Part shown: piece by piece, positions 57,021 through 64,000 of the stretch | Numbering within the stretch: the first letter of the stretch is position 1 | Layout: each line of letters starts with the position of its first letter | Source of the DNA: Chloroflexota bacterium | Lineage (GTDB): Bacteria; Chloroflexota; UBA6077; JACCZL01 | Direction of reading: 5' to 3' | Assembly: GCA_020845495.1 (NCBI GenBank) | Contig: JADLFM010000035.1 | Coordinates: 1 to 64,000, forward strand | Length of the DNA: 64,000 nucleotides | The notes under the pieces: generated by a model | Database searches by the model: none | What the model saw: the letters and a program-made list of their open reading frames with translations, nothing else | What the model was told of the DNA's origin: nothing | Program-made: the position numbers and the translations under genes

Positions 57021-60000
57021 TTACCGGGTGCCGACCTCCTCGAAGCGAGGACGCCCGAGGCGGCGCCGCTCCGGCGTGGGCTGGCCATTCTCCGTCGCTT
57101 TCCCGTGTTCGACGGTCTGGCCGGCGAGCGTCGGCTGCCCGGCGGGTGCGGCGTGGCCGTTGGGCATTGGTTGTTCCGCGACGACCGGCTCGTTCGCCTC
57201 ATCCGCACGCCGCCGGCGGAACGGCCGCCAGCGCCAGGCTCTCCCGATCAACGCCTGGAAGTCATCGAAGTAGGTGTACATGCAGGGCACCACCAGCAAG
57301 CTCAGCAGCGTCGAACTGAGCATGCCGCCGATGATGACCGAGGCCATGCCCTTGTACACCTCGGAGCCTTCCTCCAGGCCAAGCGCTAGCGGCATCAGCC
57401 CGACCACCAGCGCTACCGTCGTCATCAGGATCGGCCGGAGCCGGGTCTCGCCTGCCGTGCGGAGCGCCTGGGTCCGTGGCATGCCGGCCCGCCGCAGGTT
57501 GTTCGCGTAGTCGACCAGCAGGATGCCGTTCTTGCCAACCAGACCCATTAGCACCACCACGCCGATCATCGACAGCAGGTTCAGGGTGTTGTGAGTGACG
57601 GCCAGCCCGACAAACGCGCCGATGATCGCGAGCGGCAGCGCAAACATTGTGGCAAATGGCAGGATGAAACTCTCGTAGAGCGCGGCCAACAGCATGTATT
57701 CCAGCACGATCGACAGCCCAAGCGCGGCGAGCATATTGGTGAATGCCTTCGCCTGCTGCTCGCTCTGCCCACCGAGTGAGACGTTGTAGCCAGCCGGGAT
57801 CGCGCCTGTGGCCTTGAGTTGAGTGATGCCCTGGTTGAGCGGCTGGCTGACGTCGTTCAGCGGCGTCGAGCCAACCAGGCTCGCTCCGACCGTCACCAGG
57901 CGTTGCCGATTGCGGCGGTCGAGCGAGGTCGGGCCGTTCACTGGCTCGAAACGCACGACCTGGCTCAGTGCGACCGTCGCCGTCTGCCCGCCCCGCGTGG
58001 CGGTGATCGGCAGGTTGCCGACCGCCGTCATGTCGCCTCGGCTGGCCGTGGTCGCGATCAGCCGAACGTCCACCTCATCCTGACCCTCGGGGCGAAGTTT
58101 CGTCGCGACGGTGCCATCTACCGCCGTCCGAACCACCTGGGCGACCTGCTGCGCGCTGACACCGGCATCCGCCATACGTCGGCGGTCCGGCACAATCCGC
58201 ATCTCGGGGTTCGCCGCTGATTCGCTGTTCGTGATGTCGCGAGCGCCGGCGATGCCTTCGAGGACGCCCTGAACCTGGCCGGCGATCGTCTGAAGCGTGC
58301 GCGGATCCTCGCCGGTGATCAGCACCTGAATTGGCTGGGCGCTGCCTCCGCCACCGCTCGGCGTGCCGACTCTGATCGTCGCGACCGGAATGTCTCGGGT
58401 CCGCGCGATCACGTCATCCACGACGTCGTTGAGCGAGCGCGTTCGATCGTGGCGATCTACGAGCACGCCTTGGATGCGGCCGAAACGTGCACCGCCGCCA
58501 GCCACGTAGCCGCCTCCGCCCCCGCCGACGCCGGACTGTGAAAGGTAGTACTTCATCTCTGGGATGTCGGCGAGCCGTCCTTCGACGACGCGCAGCACCC
58601 CCTCCGTCGCGTCGAGCGACGACCCCGGCGGCATCTCGACCGTCACCGAGAGTTGGCCGCTATCCTGACTCGGGATGAACTCGAACTTGATGAGCCCGGC
58701 CGGCACCATCGCGATGGCAGCCACCAGCGACGCGACGCCGACAAGCACCGGTATCCAACGATGCCGCAGCACCCATCCGAGCAGATGGCTGTACACCGTT
58801 TGGAAAGCGGAGAATGCCGCCTCGAAGCCGTTGACGAACAGCCGCCAGGGACGGAAGGCCGGCCGCTGGTGGCCGCTCTTGAGCCAGCGTGAGGCGAGCA
58901 TCGGCGTGAGCGTGAACGACACGAACAGCGACAGCAGCGTGGCCGAGGCAATGACGAGGCCGAATTGCTTGAAGAAGCTGCCGACCGTGCCCGACATGAA
59001 CGCGACCGGCGTAAACACCACCACGTCCACCAGGGTGATGGCGATCGCCGCCATCCCGATCTCGGAGCGTCCCTTCAGCGCGGCCGTCCAGGGCGTCTCG
59101 CCAAGCTCCAGGTGCCGGAAGATGTTCTCCAACACCACGATCGAGTCGTCGACCAGCACGCCGATCACCATCACCAGCGCGATGCTCGACATCAGGTTCA
59201 GCGTGAACCCCAGGAACATCATCGCGAGGAACGTCGAGATCAGCGAGGTCGGGATCGCGAACAGGACGATCAGCGTGCTGCGCATCGTATGGAGGAAGAT
59301 CAGCAGCACCAGTCCGGTCAGGATGACCGCCTCGAAGAGGCTCTGGTAGACGCCGTCGAGCGAGTTCCGCGTCATGATCGACGTGTCGTTGATGACCGTC
59401 AACTGCGTGCCGGCCGGCAGTTCCGGATCGAGCCGGGCAAGCTCGGCGCGCACGCCATCAACGGTAGCGATCTCGTTGCTGCCAGATTGCTTCGTGACGG
59501 TCAGCGAGACCGCTTCCCGCCCGTTCAGGAAAGTGCGGCTGGTCACACGCTTGTAGGTATCGACGATGTTCGCCACCTCGCCGAGGCGAATGCCGCTCCC
59601 GTCCGAGCCGATGACGAGCAGGTCTCTGAGCTCGTCGACCGACTGGAACAGGCCATACACGCGGAGAGTCGTGCGGTCACGGCCACGGTCGATGGCGCCA
59701 CTCGGCTGCCCCTGGTTCTCGCGGGACAGCGCCTGCTGTACCTGATCGATGGTCAGGCCGTAGGCGCGGAGCCGGTTCGGGTCCACCTGAACCTGGATCT
59801 CGCGCTCGAGGCCACCGTTGATCGTCACCGACGCCACGCCGTTCTGCGACTCCAGACGCGGCTTGATGCGGTCGTCTGCGAACTGATAGAGCCGGTCAAG
59901 CGGCTGGTCGCCGGAGAACGTAAGGTACAGGACCGGCTGTTGGCTCGGGTCGAGCTTCAACACCGAAGGATCGTCGGCGTCGGCGGGCAACTGATTGCTG

Positions 60001-60344
60001 ATGGCGCCGATTCGCCGCTGGACGTCGATGGCCGCCACGTCGACATTCGCCGCGTCGGTGAAGGTAATGGTGACCCGCGAGGCGCCCTCGGCGGAGGACG
60101 ACTGAATGTAGTCGATGTTGGCCAGGCCCGAGACAGCATCCAGGATCGGTTGGGTCACCAGCCGGTCGACGTCGTCGGGCGCGGCTCCCTGGTAGGTGGT
60201 CGCGACCGTGACGACGGGCACGTTGATATTCGGGAACAGTTCGGCATTCAAGCGGGTGAACGAGACCAGGCCGAGCACGACCATAGCCAGGATCACCATC
60301 AGAATGAACACCGGGCGATGAATTGCGACGCGTGTCAGACCCAT
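57021..60344 (-). CDS. RND-type efflux permease (HAE1 family)
   Basis: The 1107-residue protein has the complete AcrB-like architecture: an N-terminal helix, two large periplasmic-type loops and twelve helices. The proton-relay residues are visible in VLVDDSIVVLENIF (adjacent Asp pair) and GLVGKNGILLVDYANN (Lys). The C terminus adds about 70 residues rich in Arg/Pro/Ala after the last helix. Partners are missing: no membrane-fusion protein or outer channel gene lies next to it, and the divergent neighbour is a two-component system. If the host is a single-membrane Chloroflexota, it may act as a lone exporter. Confidence 0.93.
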   Translation of the reverse strand: MGLTRVAIHRPVFILMVILAMVVLGLVSFTRLNAELFPNINVPVVTVATTYQGAAPDDVDRLVTQPILDAVSGLANIDYIQSSSAEGASRVTITFTDAANVDVAAIDVQRRIGAISNQLPADADDPSVLKLDPSQQPVLYLTFSGDQPLDRLYQFADDRIKPRLESQNGVASVTINGGLEREIQVQVDPNRLRAYGLTIDQVQQALSRENQGQPSGAIDRGRDRTTLRVYGLFQSVDELRDLLVIGSDGSGIRLGEVANIVDTYKRVTSRTFLNGREAVSLTVTKQSGSNEIATVDGVRAELARLDPELPAGTQLTVINDTSIMTRNSLDGVYQSLFEAVILTGLVLLIFLHTMRSTLIVLFAIPTSLISTFLAMMFLGFTLNLMSSIALVMVIGVLVDDSIVVLENIFRHLELGETPWTAALKGRSEIGMAAIAITLVDVVVFTPVAFMSGTVGSFFKQFGLVIASATLLSLFVSFTLTPMLASRWLKSGHQRPAFRPWRLFVNGFEAAFSAFQTVYSHLLGWVLRHRWIPVLVGVASLVAAIAMVPAGLIKFEFIPSQDSGQLSVTVEMPPGSSLDATEGVLRVVEGRLADIPEMKYYLSQSGVGGGGGGYVAGGGARFGRIQGVLVDRHDRTRSLNDVVDDVIARTRDIPVATIRVGTPSGGGGSAQPIQVLITGEDPRTLQTIAGQVQGVLEGIAGARDITNSESAANPEMRIVPDRRRMADAGVSAQQVAQVVRTAVDGTVATKLRPEGQDEVDVRLIATTASRGDMTAVGNLPITATRGGQTATVALSQVVRFEPVNGPTSLDRRNRQRLVTVGASLVGSTPLNDVSQPLNQGITQLKATGAIPAGYNVSLGGQSEQQAKAFTNMLAALGLSIVLEYMLLAALYESFILPFATMFALPLAIIGAFVGLAVTHNTLNLLSMIGVVVLMGLVGKNGILLVDYANNLRRAGMPRTQALRTAGETRLRPILMTTVALVVGLMPLALGLEEGSEVYKGMASVIIGGMLSSTLLSLLVVPCMYTYFDDFQALIGRAWRWRPFRRRRADEANEPVVAEQPMPNGHAAPAGQPTLAGQTVEHGKATENGQPTPERRRLGRPRFEEVGTR

Positions 60345-61143
60345 CCAGACCTACCTGTACTCTGTCTCGCGTGGATCTGCCGCGGCCGCCCTGGCCACGC
60401 CACTCGGCGCACCACCGGTTCGCCGTCCACCCGCGTTGCCTCGGTAAGCGCCCAGCGTTGTACGGATGACGCGGGGCTCGGCGTCATCGGGAAACGCACC
60501 TGTTTCGCACGGCTCGGTTCACTGCGCCGGGCACGTCAAGACACCGCTCACTGGTCCTCCGGGTGGCAAGGGACGAGGCTCAGCCTGCTCTACGAGGCCA
60601 CGCTCTACGAGACCGCGCTCCACGAGACCGCGCCCGCCGGCCTGGCCCTGCCTGACCATTCGTCCGCTCATCACGCCCCGGACGGAAGATGCTTCGATGA
60701 TACCAAAGTAATTCTGTGCACCGTCGGGGATTCTTCCGGTCAAACACCGCTCGATGCACGTTTGTTACCCTGCCCACGGTCGAGCACCGCGGAGCATCAC
60801 CGTGACGGGCATCCGGGTACCAGATCCAGCCGCGCGTCTCGACACCGCCGGGCACACTCCAGACACCGCCGATTGTCGAACAACCCGGGGGTGTGGAGCG
60901 GTACATCGTCCTCCGAGCAAGACCAGCGCCGAACGAGCGGCACAGGCGCGCGTGATCCCCGGCTACGGTGGAGCGCGGGGAGACCGCCGCGTTCGGTGCG
61001 GAGCAGCTTTCCCTCCTGGTACAGTCCTTCTATCGAGGGGCGTTGATGCCACCGACGTCCTCGCCGTCGGCGCAGTCCTGGCGCTGCCGGTACCGACCGC
61101 GTTTGACCCTGGTGGCCGCACCGACGCCAACATAGAGGGTGTC
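60345..61143. other. Long intergenic region between the RND gene and a two-component system
   Basis: These 799 bases hold the divergent promoters of the RND gene and the response regulator gene, plus a tandem repeat (60588-60632). The frame that runs into the regulator from 60754 lacks a ribosome site and family-like sequence before 61144. I see no other gene. Confidence 0.35.
60588..60632. repeat. 15-bp tandem repeat, three copies
   Basis: GCTCTACGAGACCGC-like units occur three times with small differences (CTCTACGAGGCCACG, CTCTACGAGACCGCG, CTCCACGAGACCGCG). Confidence 0.75.
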
Positions 61144-61845
<702 letters not shown>

Positions 61846-63462
61846 TCGCATCCACCGGGGCGGGCTGGCGCGCGGTCTGCGTGCCCGCCTGACGCTGACC
61901 TTTGGCGGCTTGACGCTGCTGGCCGTGGTGGCGTTCGCGCTCCTGATCGCGGGCACCCTCGAACGGCTCCTGATCGACCGCCTGGAGCGCGATCTAGAGG
62001 CACAGGCGCGGCTCATCGCCGGGCAGGTCGCCGACGAACTGGCGGTCGGAGACGGCCGAACGGTCGGGCGGATCCTGACCCTCGTCGACTCTGAGACCAC
62101 GGCGCGAGCGGTCGTGGTCGACGCGAACGGCCGGGTCGTCGGCGCCTCTGAGGTCGAGCAGCGGACGGTGGTGGGCCAGCAGAATGAGGATGCGGATCTA
62201 GCTGCCGCGCTCCACGGCGAGACCGTGCGGGGTGTCCTGCCGCGCTCCGGGCCGCAAAGCGAGATCCTGTACGTCGCGCTGCCCGTCGAGCGGAACCGGC
62301 AGGTGGTGGGGGCGGTGCGCCTCGCCTACCAGCTTCGAGACATCAGCGGCACGATCGACCAGTTGAACCTCGGCATCGCGGCCGGCGCACTTGCCACGGC
62401 ACTCGTCGCGGCGGCGCTCGCGGCCGGCTTCGCGAATGCGCTGACCACCCCGATCCGAGCGCTGGCACGGGCGACCCAGGCGCTGGCAGCCGGGAACTTC
62501 GAGCAACGGCTGATGAACGCGTCTGACGACGAGGTCGGTCAACTGGTGGACGTGTTCAACGAAGCGTCGGCGCGGCTCCGCGAGTATGAGATCGCGCGGC
62601 AAGAATTCGCCGCCGATATCTCCCACGAGCTACACGCGCTTGCCGGTGCGATGCAGACCGCCGCCCAGGCGCTCGAGCAGGGCGCTGACCGTGAGCCAGC
62701 CCTGCGTGACCGGCTCGTCGCCGGCCTGGTGGGACACACCGACCGGCTCGGCCGGCTCGCCGACGACCTGCTGGAGCTAGCGCGCCTCGAAGGCGGGCGG
62801 CTCACGCTCGCTCTGGAGCCGGTCCTGCTGGGGCAGGTGGCGCGACAGGCAGTGGCCGAATGGTCCGCCGAGGCATCGCGCCGCCAGATCGTGCTCGACC
62901 TGAGCGTCACCGGCGACCCGATCGTGCGGGGTGACTTTGCACGGCTGGTTCAAGCGTGCGGCAATCTGGTCGAGAACGCGCTCAAGTACACGCCCATCGG
63001 CGGCGAGGTCCAGATCCGCGTACGGGCCGGCGAGGAGTCACACCATCTGGAGGTCCGCGACACCGGCCAGGGCATCCCGGCCGAGGAATTGCCGTTCATC
63101 TTCCACCGGTTCTACCGGGTCGAGGGGCGCACAGGCGGGGGACCAGCCGGGATGGGCCTGGGGCTGGCCATCGTCGACCGGATCGTGCGCGCTCACCGCG
63201 GCAGCGTCACGGTGACGAGCACGCCGGGCGAGGGAAGCAGCTTCCACATCCGTCTGCCCGCCGCCCTGCCCACCGCCCACCTCGCCTGACCCCGGTGCCC
63301 GCTCCAGGCTTCTCACCTATTTCTCCCGGGGAGCCATCCGCCGCCTCTCGCCCCTTTCTGGCTGCCGCCCATACACTCACGACTCCCAAACCCAATGGGG
63401 CATACTTCCGCGGCCGGCGCGGGGTGCGCGGCGGCCCGCGCAGAAGTGGGAGGGTGCGAACG

Positions 63463-64000
63463 GTGGGCGCAGTGAGGTCGAAGGCGGGATCGTGGTGGTT
63501 GGGAGGGAAGCGCCCGGGTACGTGGGCAGCGAGCGCGGGGCGGCAGCGGATCGTGACGCTTACGGCGGTCGTCGCGTTCATCGCAAGCGTCCTGGCGAGT
63601 GTGGCCGCTCCCTCATCTGCGGCCACATCGCTTCGCAGCGTCGACTGGAACGACGTCCTGGTGCACGATCCGCACATCACCATCGTGCCTGATGCCTACG
63701 CGCCACCGGGCGACTTCGGCGCCTACATCAGCGTTGCCTGGGGCGCGGACGCCGAGGCACTCTCCGGCTACGCGCTGACCGACCCGAGCGACCTTCAGTA
63801 CGGCGACCTGGACGGCGATGGCATCGAGGAAGCGGTGCTCATCGTTCACTCGAGCGGCACGGCCGGTGCGCTCGGCTTCCTGCTGTACCGCCAGGCCGAT
63901 CCACGCCCCGAGCTTGTCCTGATTCGGACCGGCTACAAGATCGGCGCCGAGATTGAGAACGGGCGGCTGGTCATCTATGCCCCCCACTACGTGGGGTTCG
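63463..64000 (+). CDS. Secreted hypothetical protein, 3' end outside the window
   Basis: An open frame without stop runs to the window end. It begins with a basic stretch and a signal peptide (IVTLTAVVAFIASVLASVAA, cleavage near SSA-A). The mature part has short beta-rich segments (ITIVPDAYAPPGDFGAYISV, LQYGDLDGDGIEEAVLIVH) in which DLDGDGIEEA looks like an FG-GAP or calcium-binding loop. The GTG at 63463 has GGGAGG ten bases upstream; GTG 63454 is an alternative. The shadow frame on the other strand (63613-63987) is not real. No family can be assigned from the visible part. Confidence 0.65.
   Translation, partial: MGAVRSKAGSWWLGGKRPGTWAASAGRQRIVTLTAVVAFIASVLASVAAPSSAATSLRSVDWNDVLVHDPHITIVPDAYAPPGDFGAYISVAWGADAEALSGYALTDPSDLQYGDLDGDGIEEAVLIVHSSGTAGALGFLLYRQADPRPELVLIRTGYKIGAEIENGRLVIYAPHYVGF

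Noticed and set aside
58965..61046. A 693-codon plus-strand frame opposite the RND gene
   Set aside because: It is antisense to a conserved full-length RND gene and is rich in His/Asp/Arg/Val with no domain-like pattern; it arises from codon bias.

Overview
The window is GC-rich (by eye roughly two-thirds G+C) with short, mostly well-spaced genes. Start codons are often GTG, and most genes carry a strong GGAGG-type ribosome binding site. The gene content fits a Chloroflexota bacterium of the Thermomicrobia/Sphaerobacter type: many oxidoreductases, sugar-acid enzymes and ABC transporters, FMN-type oxidoreductases, a GntR-REC-REC regulator, a selenocysteine candidate, and no flagellar genes apart from an orphan FliK/FlhB-like pair. 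The taxonomic placement is inference; there is no rRNA, and I found no tRNA, rRNA, CRISPR array or prophage.

Layout. 1-1655: a complete ISKra4-like insertion sequence whose left terminal repeat begins at base 1, so the window probably starts at an assembly break. 1.7-8.4 kb: a thiamine-diphosphate enzyme, a PIN-toxin remnant, a DUF2961/GH172 glycoside enzyme, a methyltransferase, a secreted YceI protein and a LysR regulator. 8.5-11.4 kb: a DUF3800 protein, a small unknown gene behind a near-consensus promoter, and a secreted protein. 11.5-17.9 kb: a xanthine-dehydrogenase-type molybdenum subunit, an LLM flavin oxidoreductase, a GH3 enzyme and RidA. 18-20.5 kb: a compact operon of GAF sensor, subtilase and Crp/Fnr regulator. 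20.8-26.8 kb: metabolic enzymes (PEP mutase/isocitrate lyase family, enolase superfamily, nitrilase, SDR, D-2-hydroxyacid dehydrogenase). Among them is an AhpD/carboxymuconolactone decarboxylase-like gene with an in-frame TGA exactly at the second Cys of its CxxC motif, followed by a bSECIS-like hairpin.

27.2-33.1 kb: a VKOR-thioredoxin fusion and an NMT1-type ABC transporter (permease, ATPase, lipoprotein, overlapping by ATGA) transcribed behind an IclR-HTH/PNPOx fusion regulator; two TTCAG-N4-CTGAA palindromes 20 bp apart sit on the regulator's start codon. 33.3-37.6 kb: a phospholipid operon with a CDP-alcohol phosphatidyltransferase, CdsA, and a three-domain acyl-activating/carrier/PlsC protein. 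37.8-40.2 kb: the FliK/FlhB-like pair. 40.3-46.4 kb: a second enolase-superfamily enzyme, then an Opp/Dpp-type transporter without ATPases.

46.4-52.9 kb is the most unusual part. An OmpR-type response regulator is followed by a 1162-residue protein that joins a full histidine kinase to five membrane helices and an LtaS/YejM-like sulfatase-fold domain whose nucleophile and metal ligands look lost. Beyond it lie a secreted protein and a GntR-REC-REC regulator with Glu in place of the second phospho-acceptor. 53.3-56.8 kb: nucleoside hydrolase, class II aldolase and four-carbon acid sugar kinase, with a palindromic repeat element between. 57.0-60.3 kb: an RND efflux pump without a visible partner. 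61.1-63.3 kb: a second two-component system. 63.5 kb to the end: the start of a secreted protein that runs off the window.

Intergenic regions repeatedly contain short tandem arrays (13-16 bp units, about three copies, plus one 25-bp array) and stem-loops.
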